Positions 34,965 to 44,889 of a stretch of 64,000 nucleotides of DNA are shown here, in pieces. The stretch comes from Saccopteryx bilineata (Eukaryota > Chordata > Mammalia > Chiroptera > Emballonuridae). The stretch's first letter is position 1, and each line of letters opens with the position of its first letter. Made by a program: the position numbers and the translations under genes. The DNA is taken from positions 127,354,239-127,418,238 of the forward strand of contig NC_089493.1 of NCBI RefSeq assembly GCF_036850765.1, in the 5' to 3' direction. The notes beneath the pieces are model-generated. The model worked only from the letters and a program-made list of their open reading frames with translations, was not told the origin of the DNA and searched no databases.

Positions 34965-35335
34965 TGATAGATATGTGAATTCCAAGCTGCCCTCTTGATG
35001 TTCCGCTTATCTGTCAGACCTCACCCTTACTGGACTATTGACCCTGAGACAGAGGAATTCCAAAAAGTTGACAACCCGCCCCAAGGAGGGGCTCCGGACA
35101 TACCAGGACTTTTGGTTCAACACCCACATGCTCGAAGCCCCCCAAGGAGGAGCATTCTGGACATACCAGGACTTTTGCCTCAGTATCCCCTCAGGCTCTC
35201 CCAAACACTATATAACTGGCCCCCTAGTCTGTAACTGGTGCTCTTCTCCCCCAGGAGAAGATCCCGGCAGGGTTCCTTTCTTCCTTTCAATAAAGCCTGT
35301 TACTCTGGTCTTTCGGACTCCCATGGATTCCAACA
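34965..35335 (+). repeat. 3' LTR
   Basis: 371 bp, TGATAGATATGTG to TTCCAACA, AATAAA at 35289-35294. About 98% identical to the 5' LTR. Confidence 0.92.
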
Positions 35336-35492
35336 ATTAACATGAGAAAATGTTCTAAATCCAGAATTTTACTTAGAGCAGGAAAGTAAAGGCATTCATA
35401 TAAAAATCTGAAATAGATTTTCTTCTCCTTCTATCTGCTCATGTAGTGTGCAAGGCCCTTCCCATCTCCGCATCCGCAGGTCTGTGCCCGCC

Positions 35493-35504
35493 ATGGCGCA
35501 TTAG
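35493..35504 (+). other. Retained ATF4 uORF1
   Basis: ATG GCG CAT TAG: a three-codon upstream frame plus stop, at the position of the regulatory uORF1 of ATF4 mRNA. Confidence 0.8.
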
Positions 35505-35606
35505 AGGCAGCAGTGCCTGCGGCAGCATTGGGCTTCACAGCAGCAGCAGCAGCAGCAGCAGCAGCCGCACCAGGCTCTGCAGCGGCACCCCCCAGCGGCT
35601 TAAGCC

Positions 35607-35726
35607 ATGGCGCTTTTCACGGCATTCAGCAGCAGCATTGCTGTAACTGACAAAGACACCTTAGAATTAAGCACATTCCTCGATTCCAACAAAGCCCCAC
35701 AATATGACCAAGATGTTGGGTCATGA
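35607..35726 (+). other. Retained, shortened ATF4 uORF2
   Basis: Begins 'MALFTAFSSSIAVTDKDT' and runs 39 codons, still overlapping the former main start at 35704. In the parent gene uORF2 is longer; an indel shortens it here. A CAG run at 35538-35563 lies between the two uORFs. Confidence 0.75.
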
Positions 35727-37389
35727 CCCTGAGCAGCAGGGTGTTGGTGGGGGATTTGATGTCCCCCTTCGACCAGTTGGGTTTGGGGGCTGAAGAAAGC
35801 CTAGGTCTCTTAGACGACTACCTGGAGGTGGCCAAGCACTTCAAACCTCATGGGTTCTCCTAAGAAGGCTAAGGCGGGCTCCTCCGAATGGCTGACTGTG
35901 GATGGGTTGGTCGAAGCCTCAGACAATGGTAAGAAGGAGGCCTTCTCCAGGACAGATTGGATGGTGGAGAAAATGGATCTTAAGGAGTTTGACTTTGATG
36001 CCCTATTCAGTTTAGATGACCTGGAAACCATGCCTGAGGAGCTTTTGGCCACATTTGATGACACGTGTGATCTCCTTAACCCCCTAGAACAGGAGATTAA
36101 AAAGGAGCCCCCCAAGACAGTGAACCCAATTGGCCATCTTCCAGAAAGTTTACTCAAAACTGACCAGATTGCCCCCTTTAACTTCCTCCAAACACTTCCC
36201 CTTTCCCCAGAGACCCTGTCCCCCACTGCAGATCATTCCTTTAGTTTAGAGCTAGGCAGTGAGGTTGATATTTCTGAAGGAGATAGGAAATCAGACTCCA
36301 CTGCTTATATTACCATAGTTCCTCAATGCATAAAGGAGGAAGATGCCACATCAGACAATGACAGTGGCATCTGTATGAGCCCTGAGTCCTATCTGGGCTC
36401 TCCCTAGCATAGTCCCTCTACCTCCAGGACCTCTCCAAATAAAAGCCTGCTGTCTCCAAGTGACCTTGGTGGCTCTGTTCGCCCCAAACCATATGATCCC
36501 TCTGAGAGAAGGTGGTAGTAGCAAAAGTGAAGGGTGAGAAACTAGATAAAAAGCTGAAAAAAATAGAACAGTTGAACAAGGCAGCAGCCACTAGGTACCG
36601 CCAGAAAGAGGGCAGAGCAGGAGGTCCTGACTGGGGAGTGTAAAGAGCTAGAAAAAAAAAATGAGGCTCTAAAAGAGAAGGTGGACTCCTTGGCTAAGGA
36701 AATCCAGTATCTGAAAGACTTAATAGAGGAGGTCCACAAGGCAAGGGGAAAGAAAAAGGCCCCCTCGTTAGAGTAGTCAGTGTGTGCTTGTACCTAAGTG
36801 GCTTGTACTGGAGCCATGTATTGTAATAAATATTTTGTAGTGAAAAAAAAAATCTGAAACAATTTTATCACAGTATAGGAGGTATGGAATCAGACAAGGT
36901 AGAAAATAAGATATGAGAATAAAGAAAAAAAGGAAAAGTATCTATTTTTGCAGATGATAATATACCTAGAAAAGGTAAAAGAAACAAGAGTAAAACTCAT
37001 ACAAACAATAATTCAGTAAGACAAGATATAAAAGTAATATAAAAATCATTAACCTTCAATTTATACAAACAATACATAATTTGAAGATATCATATAATGC
37101 AAAAGAAAAATCACTTTTACTAACATTAAAACAAAACACTGAGAAATAAATGTAACAAGAAATATAAAAAAACCTTAGTATATCTAAAAAGCATGAAGAT
37201 GTCAATTACCCCCAAATCAATATGTACATTTACCATTAATCCAATAGAATCAAGTCATGAAAGACATGGAGGAACCTTCAGTACATGTTGTTGAGAAAAA
37301 CAATCCAATCTGTAGAGGTTATATACTACCTGATCCCATCTACATGGCATTCTGCAAAAAGAAAAACTATGGAAACAGTAAAAACCATT

Positions 37390-37751
37390 GGTGGTGGCTC
37401 TAGCTGGCTGGCTCAATGGATAGAGCATCAGCCCGGTGTATGGACATCCCAGGTTTGATTCCAGGTCAGGGCACACAGGAGAAGAGACCAACTGCTTCTC
37501 TCTCACTCCTTCTCACCTTTCTCTCCCTCTTCCCCTCCTGGACATGCAGCCAGTGGCTTGATTAGTTCTAGCGTAGGCCCTTGGTGCTGAGGATAGCTTG
37601 TTGGTCCAAGCATTGGCCTCAGGAGCTAAAAATAGCTCAGTTGTTTGAGCACTGGCCCTAGACAAGCATTGCCAGGTGGATGCCGATCAAGACACATGCA
37701 GGAGTCTATGTCACTATCTCCCCTCCTTTTACTTAAAACAAAAAAACAAAA
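37390..37751 (+). mobile_element. Older SINE-A-related copy
   Basis: 'ctggctggctcaatggatag' head and 'gattccaggtcagggcacac', diverged body, A-rich end. Confidence 0.78.
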
Positions 37752-38167
37752 ACACTGGAGGTCACCAAAGGTTAGAGAATGGGAAGGGATAAATAGAGGA
37801 AACAGGATTTTTAGGGCAGTAACATTATTCATATGATACTGTAATAGTAAATATATATCATTTCACATCTGCCAAAGCCTACAGAATATACAACACAAAT
37901 GCAACACTCTAATGCAAGATATTATTAATAGGGGAAAGGAGACAAGAGGGTGAAGAGGTATATGGGAATTCTATACTTTCTACACATTTTTGTCATGAAC
38001 CTAAAACTGCTCTAAAAATATTCTATTAATTAAAAATACAAGTTATAAATAATATTGCTAGCACAACCAGAGGACTCTGATTATATAATGTATAGTATAA
38101 CAAAATTAAATTCCTTAAGTATAATAATAGTACCATGTAGGTAAATGTGGTTGTGGTTGCTTTAGAA

Positions 38168-39139
38168 CAGTGTTTTTCAACCAGTGTGCCGCAGCACACT
38201 AGTGTGGCGCGAGACATGGTCAGGTGTGCCGTGGGGAAATTAAACATGGGTCCCCAAACTACAGCCCGCGTGCCGGATACAGCCCGTGGAGGCTATTTAT
38301 CCGGTCCACCACCAGCCGCCTCCATCCGAACATAAACATTCCCCTCACAATCCCTCCAGCTATCAGCGACAGGAAGAGTGGAGGCACAGGGAACACTCAC
38401 TGATCAATCACCTTCTAGATTCAACCCGACCACTAGCGATGAACCAATAGTAGGCCGCCTCTCATCCATACCCAGGAAAGTCCCGCTCGGGCTGCCACGC
38501 ACTTGTCACTGTGTGGCCACAGCGAGTAGTTGAAGCTGCTACTCCTCCCCACGGTCCCGATTTCTAATCCTGGTCAGGACTGGAGGTAAATGTTGCCACC
38601 ACTAGATGAAGCCTCAGCCTCAGCTGGTTATGTCTATCCTGATGGTGTATATAGATACTTGACCTTTTTCTTTTTAAAAGAGGCCCCGCAGAGGGTGATA
38701 TATAATGCATCACAATGCATCACAATGTTATCTAACTTAAAAGCTAAAGTTTGCTGATCTTCCTTTGGACAGTTTTTGGTTATCTGTTGCCAAGGAGTTC
38801 CCCATTCTGGCCAACAAAATTATTTTGACATTGCTCCCGTTTTCAACCACATATCTATGTGAGCTTCTCAAGCTTGACTGCGATAAAAACTAAAAACAGA
38901 GAGAGACTGAGAACTGTTGAGGAAGACCTTCGTGTGTGTCTTTCTACCATTACTGCCAGGATATCCCTTTTGTGTTCATCGAAACAAGCCCAGGTTTCAC
39001 ACTAAGTGAGTATAAATACATTTAGAAACTATATGTATAATATGTACTGTGTTAGAGTGTCATTTTGGTAGGTGGTGTGCCCCAGGATTTTGTAAATGTA
39101 AAAAATGTGCTGCAGCTCAAAAAAGGTTGAAAATCACTG
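38168..39139 (+). mobile_element. hAT transposon with internal deletion
   Basis: 972 bp, left end 'cagtgtttttcaaccagtgt', right end 'ggttgaaaatcactg', perfect 8-bp TSD CTTTAGAA (38160-38167; 39140-39147). A second hAT-like terminus ('gggtccccaaactacagccc', from 38250) lies inside. The 3' third encodes the end of a transposase. It is probably an internally deleted relative of an autonomous element. Confidence 0.88.
38774..39005 (+). pseudogene. hAT transposase C-terminal domain remnant
   Basis: From 38774 the frame reads '[16 protein letters not shown]' then '[11 protein letters not shown]'. After a small deletion the frame shifts and continues '[20 protein letters not shown]' and '[14 protein letters not shown]' to a stop at 39003-39005. 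This is the conserved C-terminal dimerisation region of hAT (Ac/Charlie/ZBED-type) transposases. The catalytic core upstream is absent. It is too short and broken to appear as a long open frame. Confidence 0.85.
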
Positions 39140-39210
39140 CTTTAGAAAATACAGTAATTATGAGGCCCAACTAACTCAAGAACAATTTTAAAAAATGAAT
39201 GTATGCCTAC

Positions 39211-39563
39211 CTGACCAGATGGTGGCACAGTGGATGGTGCATCAGCCTGAGACACAGAGGACCCAGGTTCAAAACCCCCCGAGGTCGACAGCTTGAGCTG
39301 GGGGTTCATCTGGTTTGAGAGCAGGCTCACCAGCTTGAGCGCAAGGTTGCTGGCTTGAGCTCAAAAGTCACTAGCCTGAAGCCCAAGGTTGCTGGCTTGA
39401 GCCCAAGGTCACTGGTTTGAGCAAGGGCTCACTGGCTCTGCTGCAGACCCCAGTCAAGACACATATGAGAAAGCAGTCAATGTACAACTAAAGTGCCACA
39501 ACAAAGAAGTGATGCTTCTCATCTCTTTCCCTTCCTGTCTGTCTCGCTTTAAAAAAAAAAAAA
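39211..39563 (+). mobile_element. SINE-B
   Basis: Flanked by 'gaatgtatgcctac' on the left and 'gaatgtatacctaa' on the right. It has extra 'ggcttgag' units. Confidence 0.88.
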
Positions 39564-39791
39564 GAATGTATACCTAATATAGAGATAAAGTAAATGCAGC
39601 AAATTGTTAACAATAAATCTAAGTTAAAGATGTATGTATGTTATACTATTCTTAGAATTTTTATTATGTTTGAACTTTTTATAAAAAAGAATAGTTCAAA
39701 AAAATATTTAATGCAGACACCAATGTCACTATTCTCGTTAAAGAGCACATGAACAATCTATGGTGTATAAAGGGGCAATAATGAAAATATA

Positions 39792-40128
39792 ACCTGACCA
39801 CTGATGGTGGCACTGTGGATAGAGCATCAACCTCAGATGCTGAGGTCCCAGGTTCAAATCCCTGGGGTTGCCAGGTAGAGCACGTGCTCAACAGGCTCAA
39901 GCACACCTTCAACAGCTTGAGCGTGGTGTCACTGGCTTGAGCCCAAAGGTCACTGGCTTGAAGTTCAAGGTCACTGGCTTGAGTCCAAGATTGCTGGTTT
40001 GAACAAGAGGGGTCACTGGCTTGGCTTGCCCCCCACCCGTTAAGGCACATATGAGAAGTAATCAAGGAACAAGTGAAGTAATATAACTACAAGTTGATGC
40101 TTCTCATCTCTCTCTCTCTCTCAAAAAA
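39792..40128 (+). mobile_element. SINE-B
   Basis: Head 'acctgaccactgatggtggc', repeated 'ggcttgag' body, CT tract. TSD unclear. Confidence 0.85.
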
Positions 40129-40182
40129 TTAATGATATTATAAAAATATAAACATGCTCTAAAACCTGACATTGCTACTTAC

Positions 40183-40277
40183 CCAAGTACAGTGCCTGTT
40201 TCTTGGTAATTTACTTGAATAAACTTGCCAAAACGACTTGAATTGTTATTATGAGCTGTCTTTGCATTTCCAAAGGC
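40183..40277 (-). CDS. MYO9A: MYO9A motor-domain exon with Switch I (first in window)
   Basis: 95-bp exon on the minus strand with acceptor TTTTGACAG and donor GTAAGT. It encodes '[20 protein letters not shown]' and onward to 'TGTVL', ending with GG of a Gly codon completed by the 23916-23978 exon. NNNSSRFGK is Switch I, which contacts the nucleotide phosphates and Mg in all myosins; every Switch I residue is intact. The next exon is 16.2 kb away in genome terms. The preceding P-loop exon (GESGSGKT type) is not found up to 64000, so the upstream intron exceeds 23 kb. Confidence 0.96.
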
Positions 40278-40713
40278 CTGTCAAAATAAACAGTTTTCAT
40301 TAATTTCATGTTAAAAAATGGAAAGTCCTGCTTAGATTAGAGACAAAATGATAAAGAGATACCAAAAAAGCAATTCACGTATACCTTTTAGACTCATATA
40401 GGCATTGAAATTATTGAAATAAAACCAAGTAAGCAGCACTTTATGCTACTCAGTAAAACAAAACAATTTAAAAAACTTAATGCTCATTAAAATTCAGAAT
40501 TAAACTTTACAATTTAGAGTCAGCAAATTTTAATATTTATATATGTATTTTTTGTATCTTGCTACTGAAATAAAAAAGAGCTAGGTAAAAAATATAAACA
40601 TCAAAATAATTATAATTTTACAATAGTATAAATGAAGTTTCATTACATAACACACTACACTTTATTATATCTACTTAAAACAAAACTAAAGTAGCATTTT
40701 AAAGAGAATAAGA
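40278..40713. other. Intron, no recognised feature
   Basis: AT-rich unique sequence just upstream of the Switch I exon. Confidence 0.5.
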
Positions 40714-41080
40714 ACAGCCCAGACCACTTGGCTCAAACGTAGAGTGTGTAGAAGTCCTGTGTTCAATTCCTGGTCAAGGCACACAGGAAAGGTGATCATC
40801 TGCTTCTCCACCCCCCACCTTTCCTCTTTCTCTTGTTCTCTGTCTCTCCTCCCCTCCCGCAGCCATGGCTCAAATGGCTCAAGCAATTTGGTCTTGAGCA
40901 CTGAGGATGGCTCCATGACCTCACTTCAGGTGCTAAAATAGTTTGGTTGTCGAGCAAGAGAGCAGTGGCCCCAGGATAGGCAGCATATCACCCTGTAGTG
41001 GGCTTGCCAGGTGGATCCCAACTGGGGTCTGTCTCTCTGCCTCCCTGTCTCCCCACCTCTCACTGAATAATAAAAAGAGA
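40714..41080 (+). mobile_element. Older SINE-A-related copy
   Basis: 'cccagaccacttggctcaaa' head and 'gttcaattcctggtcaaggc'. Diverged body. Confidence 0.78.
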
Positions 41081-41378
41081 GAAAGAGAATAAAAACATAT
41101 CAGCTTCCTGAATTATTACCTCAAGTATACACTGTGTAATGAAATATTACCTAGCAATATACATACACTACTGGTACAGACATCAACATTGATGAATATC
41201 AAACATTATGTATAGCATGGGAATAAACCAAACACAAAAATACAATTCTCAAATGAAACTCAAAAAAAGGTAAATGGTACCTTGAAAAATGCTTACAAAG
41301 GGACACACAGGGGTAATAAGAATAGCTTGACTGTATCAATGTGGCTACATAGGTATATACATCGATCAAAAATTATTG
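41081..41378. other. Intron with a possible old L1 trace
   Basis: No clear feature; mildly similar to L1 3' UTR text near 41130-41350. Confidence 0.35.
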
Positions 41379-41573
41379 AGCCTGTCCTGTGGTTGGGCAG
41401 TGGATAAAGTGCCAACCTAGAAAGCCGAGGACATCAGTTTGAAACTGTCAGCTTGCCTGGTCAAGGCACATACAACAAGCATTCAATGAACTGAAGTGAA
41501 GAAACTCTGAATTGATACCTCTTACTACATGCCACCTCTCCTCTCTCTGTAACATCAATACATAAAAAAAAAA
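41379..41573 (+). mobile_element. SINE-C, diverged
   Basis: 'gagcctgtcctgtggttggg' head, 'gcctggtcaaggcacataca', A-rich end. The next SINE-C lies directly downstream. Confidence 0.82.
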
Positions 41574-41584
41574 AATCACCCGGA

Positions 41585-41709
41585 GCCTGACCTGTGGTAG
41601 CGCAGTGGATAAAGCGTCGACCTGAAATGCAGAGGTCGCCGGTTCGAAACCCTGGGCTTGCTTGCCTGGTCAAGGCACATATGGGAGTTGATGCTTCCTG
41701 CTCCTCCCC

Positions 41710-41747
<38 letters not shown>

Positions 41748-41804
41748 CTTTCTAAAATGAATTTAAAAAAAATAAAAAATAAAAAATTTAAAAAAATTAA
41801 AAAA
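41585..41804 (+). mobile_element. SINE-C
   Basis: TSD AATCACCCGGA (41574-41584; about 41806-41816). CT microsatellite and A-rich tail. Confidence 0.92.
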
Positions 41805-41811
41805 AATCACC

Positions 41812-43350
41812 CGGAATAACCAACTCAAGACTAAATGAAGAGGAGTCTTAATAACCAAGGACTCAGAGAAGAAGCAGGATCAAAACTACTAGGAAGGGGG
41901 CCCTGGCCAGTTGGCTCAGCGGTAGAGCGTCGGCCTGGCGTGTGGGGGACCCGGGTTCGATTCCCGGCCAGGGCACATAGGAGAAGCGCCCATTTGCTTC
42001 TCTACCCCCGCCCCCTCCTTTCTCTCTGTCTCTCTCTTCCCCTCCCGCAGTGAGGCTCTATTGGAGCAAAGATGGCCCGGGCGCTGGGGATGGCTCCTTG
42101 GCCTCTGCCCCAGGCGCTAGAGTGGCTCTGGTCACAGCAGAGTGACGCCCCCTGGTGGGCAGAGCGTTGCCCCTGGTGGGCGTGCCGGGTGGATCCCGGT
42201 CGGGCGCATGCGGGAGTCTGTCTGACTGTCTCTCCCCGTTTCCAGCTTCAGAAAAATACAAAAAAAAAAAAAAAAAAAAAAACCTACTAGGAAGGGTGGA
42301 GACTCAAAAAAGGCTGGCCCTACTTCCATGATCAGTAGCTTAGGTTCCAGAGGGATATCTGAGCTGTGCAGGGGTTTTCCCCGAAAAGGTGGGGGCCTAA
42401 TCCTCAAGCCCTGCTCCTGGCCCAGAGCACCAGAGCCAGGAAGAAGCACCCACAGAGCATTCAGCTGTGAAAAGTAGCTAGGTTTCTGTCGCCAAAAAGA
42501 GATAAGAGGCCACAGAGACACAGGCACTCTCTTAAAGGGCCAATGAACAAAATCTCCTTCACAGCCACTTACCCTGGGCTCTAGCGGAGGGAGAGCTGAG
42601 CAGACTAAAGCCGTGTGAAGGCAAATGGGGGAGGAGGGGTCTCAGCTCTGGGGAGCAACACAGGGGGTAGTGATAGAGGACTAGCCACCAGAATTTCTGT
42701 ACTCAGTCATTCAATGCCGCAGTCTCCCACCTTTCTTGGGTGGCATACTGCCCTCCCTATGGCAAAAGCCTGGAGGAAGGCAACTGCCCAACCCTTGGAA
42801 CTCCATCTTGCTCCACCCGACAGAGATTAGGAGTCAGTAGCCTTGGCCAAGGAACAGATGACTCAGCTGGCTGGCTTTGAGGCAGGGGCCAATCTCCCCA
42901 CTTTCTATAATCTGACAGGTACTCACCTCTCAAGGAAAATTCAACAGAACCACTCTCCTGGCCGCCAGCAGACTCACCATTAAGGATCAAGGGGGGCTCC
43001 ACCCCTCCAACTCCTAGTGGCTCCATTCTGTTGAGGTAGGTGAAAAATCTGGGACTGAGACCTGTGGCTCTTGGGTGGGGGCCACATACACCACCTTCTC
43101 TGAAGTCTGACTCCTTTAGTGACTGAGCCTAAAAGGCAGCCAACAGGTGGAGGTATGCAGAAGCAGATCTCAAGGTGCCTTGGAACTTTTGCCAACATGA
43201 CCCAAGCCCAGCGCTGGTGAAAGCCAGACTAGAAATAAATTTAACCAAAAGTATAAATGGCCCATACTGAAAAAAGACACTGAAGAAAAAAACTGAAAAA
43301 GCATATACATGTTCATGGATAGGAAGAATATCATTAAAATGTGCATATTA
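41812..43350 (+). mobile_element. Old L1 5' UTR-like block
   Basis: A GC-richer non-coding block ('cggagggagagctgagcaga', 'cagccacttaccctgggctc') resembling older mammalian L1 5' UTRs. It ends near an ORF2-like piece ('gttcatggataggaagaata', 43312-43331). The young L1 5' UTR at 49.3 kb has similar phrases. Split by a SINE-A. Confidence 0.5.
41899..42283 (+). mobile_element. SINE-A
   Basis: Young full-length copy with TSD CTACTAGGAAGGG (41886-41898; 42284-42296) and a poly-A of more than 20. Confidence 0.94.
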
Positions 43351-43352
43351 CT

Positions 43353-43462
43353 ACCCAAGTGTTGGCACAGTGGATAGAGAATCAACCTGAGATACTGAGG
43401 ACCCAGGTCCAAAACCCGGAGGTTACTGACATGAGCACAGGGTCACCAGCTTGAGCACATTG
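43353..43462 (+). mobile_element. SINE-B fragment
   Basis: 'ttggcacagtggatagagaa' to 'caccagcttgagcacatt'. The 3' half is missing. Confidence 0.7.
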
Positions 43463-43702
43463 TGCATACTCACAAAGAGTTGAGACCTCTGGTTGATATT
43501 CTGGATCCATGTGAACAGGAAGAAAAGGTAAAGTGTTGACAAATGCCTGGTTGAATATTGAGGGCTGTCTCAAAAAGCACACAGAACCTTGTACAAGAGA
43601 CCTTACTACTACTTCAGAACATTTACAGAAATGCCTGTATAATCATTATCTGACTACTAGCTAAGTAGAGAATTAGATGGCCTCACACAAAAAAGAATTA
43701 CA
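43463..43702. other. Unassigned intron
   Basis: Nothing recognised. Confidence 0.35.
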
Positions 43703-43925
43703 GCCTGACCTGTGGTGGCGCAGTGGATAAAGCGTCGACCTGGAAATGCTGGGGTCGCCGGTTCAAAACCCTGGGCTTGCCTGGTCAAGGCACATATGGG
43801 AGTTGATGCTTTCAGCTCCTCCCCCCTGTCTCTCTCTCTCTCCTCTCTCTCTCCCCCTCCCTCTCTTCTCTCTAAAATGAATAAATAAAATAAATAAATA
43901 AATAATTTAAAAAAAAAAAAAAAAG

Positions 43926-43953
<28 letters not shown>
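43703..43953 (+). mobile_element. SINE-C with long A-rich tail
   Basis: Flanked by AAAAAAGAATTACAG. The tail contains two long A-runs separated by 'gaaaattt'. Confidence 0.9.
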
Positions 43954-43957
<4 letters not shown>

Positions 43958-44423
43958 GAATTACAGAATTTGCAAAATTATTTCAAAGAATAACCAAACA
44001 CTAATAATAGAACCACTATAAATCCTGGAAGAAAGAAAAATCTTATTTCCAGAACTGCCACACCAAAGAGGAAATACATATATACATATACAACAACTAT
44101 CACACTGTATTAATAAAATCTTAGTTTTCACTAAAAAATTGTAAGACATGCAAAGAAAAGAATAGAGAATAATGAAGAAAAAAGCAGTAATAGAAACTGC
44201 CCCTGAAGAGAGGCTACTAAGCATGTTATAGCTCATTGTCTGTATGCATTTTTCTATTATTGGATTTCCTAAACTGATTAAACTGACAATGTTTCTGCAT
44301 ACGCATTTACTGTATTTTGTCAAACCTTTCGAATTATGGGTATTTCTTACAATCTTTAAAGTCAAGATATTATTAAGTGTACCCAGCAAATATTTTAAGG
44401 TCAATTTAAAAAAAAAAAATTAA

Positions 44424-44805
44424 GCCCTGGCCGGTTGGCTCAGCGGTAGAGCGTCGGCCTGGCGTGCGGGGGACCCGGGTTTGATTCCCGGCCAGGGCAC
44501 ATAGGAGAGGCGCCCATTTGCTTCTCCACCCCTGCCCCCCCTCCTTCCTCTCTGCCTCTCTCTTCCCCTCCCGCAGCCAAGGCTCCAATGGAGCAAAGAT
44601 GGCCCAGGCACTGGGGATGGCTCCTTGGCCTCTGCTCCAGGCGCTAGAGTGGCTCTGGTCGTGGCAGAGCGACGCCCCGGAGGGGCAGAGCATTGCCCCC
44701 TGGTGGGCAGAGCGTTGCCCCCTGGTGGGCGTGCCAGGTGGGTCCCGGTCGGGTGCATGCGGGAGTCTGTCTGACTGTCTCTCTCCGTTTCCAGCTTCAG
44801 AAAAA
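44424..44805 (+). mobile_element. SINE-A nested in composite copy 1
   Basis: Young CpG-rich copy, A-rich tail. It inserted after the composite element. Confidence 0.92.
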
Positions 44806-44889
44806 TAAAAAAATAAAATTTAAAAGGGGGGAGTCATATCCTGGAACTCCTATGGGTCTACCATAGCATCCTTATTACTTAAAAAATTT

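Larger units (their letters stand above)
29944..35335 (+). mobile_element. Defective gammaretrovirus-like (ERV-F-type) provirus
   Basis: 5.39 kb with paired LTRs and a perfect 5-bp TSD ATTAA (29939-29943; 35336-35340). The primer binding site matches tRNA-Phe. Interior remnants are in abnormal order: gag matrix, a proline/serine-rich stretch, RT, then gag nucleocapsid plus protease, then env pieces. Every coding part is broken by stops, frameshifts or deletions. The LTRs differ by about 8 substitutions and one indel over 370 bp. It lies antisense to MYO9A and contains no SINE, consistent with recent arrival. Confidence 0.9.
35414..36847 (+). pseudogene. ATF4: ATF4 processed pseudogene (retrocopy)
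   Basis: Intronless copy of ATF4 mRNA, the bZIP transcription factor of the integrated stress response. It includes 5' UTR, coding region, 3' UTR ending 'taataaatattttgtagtg' and a poly-A, flanked by the 12-bp TSD AAAAATCTGAAA (35402-35413; 36848-36859), which marks L1-mediated insertion. The ATF4 start (35704) is frameshifted at once and stops by 35793. A 185-codon open frame (35850-36407) keeps the ATF4 frame, including 'NPIGHLPESLLKTDQIAPF' and the degron-like 'DNDSGICMSPESYLGSP'. It ends where a Gln codon has become TAG, before the bZIP. The bZIP region (about 36490-36775) has further indels. It sits antisense to MYO9A. Confidence 0.96.
29390..38035 (+). mobile_element. Old L1, split by SINEs, a provirus and an ATF4 retrocopy
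   Basis: Degraded L1 ORF2 pieces at 29390-29664, 29910-29943, 35341-35413 and 36860-37260 run in order on the plus strand (RT motif region near 36940: 'atttttgcagatgataatat'). 37265-38035 is L1 3' UTR-like, interrupted by a SINE-A. Everything nested inside is younger. Confidence 0.65.

Noticed and set aside
35850..36407. Functional ATF4 gene
   Set aside because: Intronless with poly-A and TSD; start region frameshifted, premature TAG, bZIP damaged. It is a retrocopy.
39300..39430. Regular 'ggcttgag' repeats as a CRISPR-like or satellite array
   Set aside because: Internal sub-repeats of SINE-B, present in every copy; the context is mammalian.
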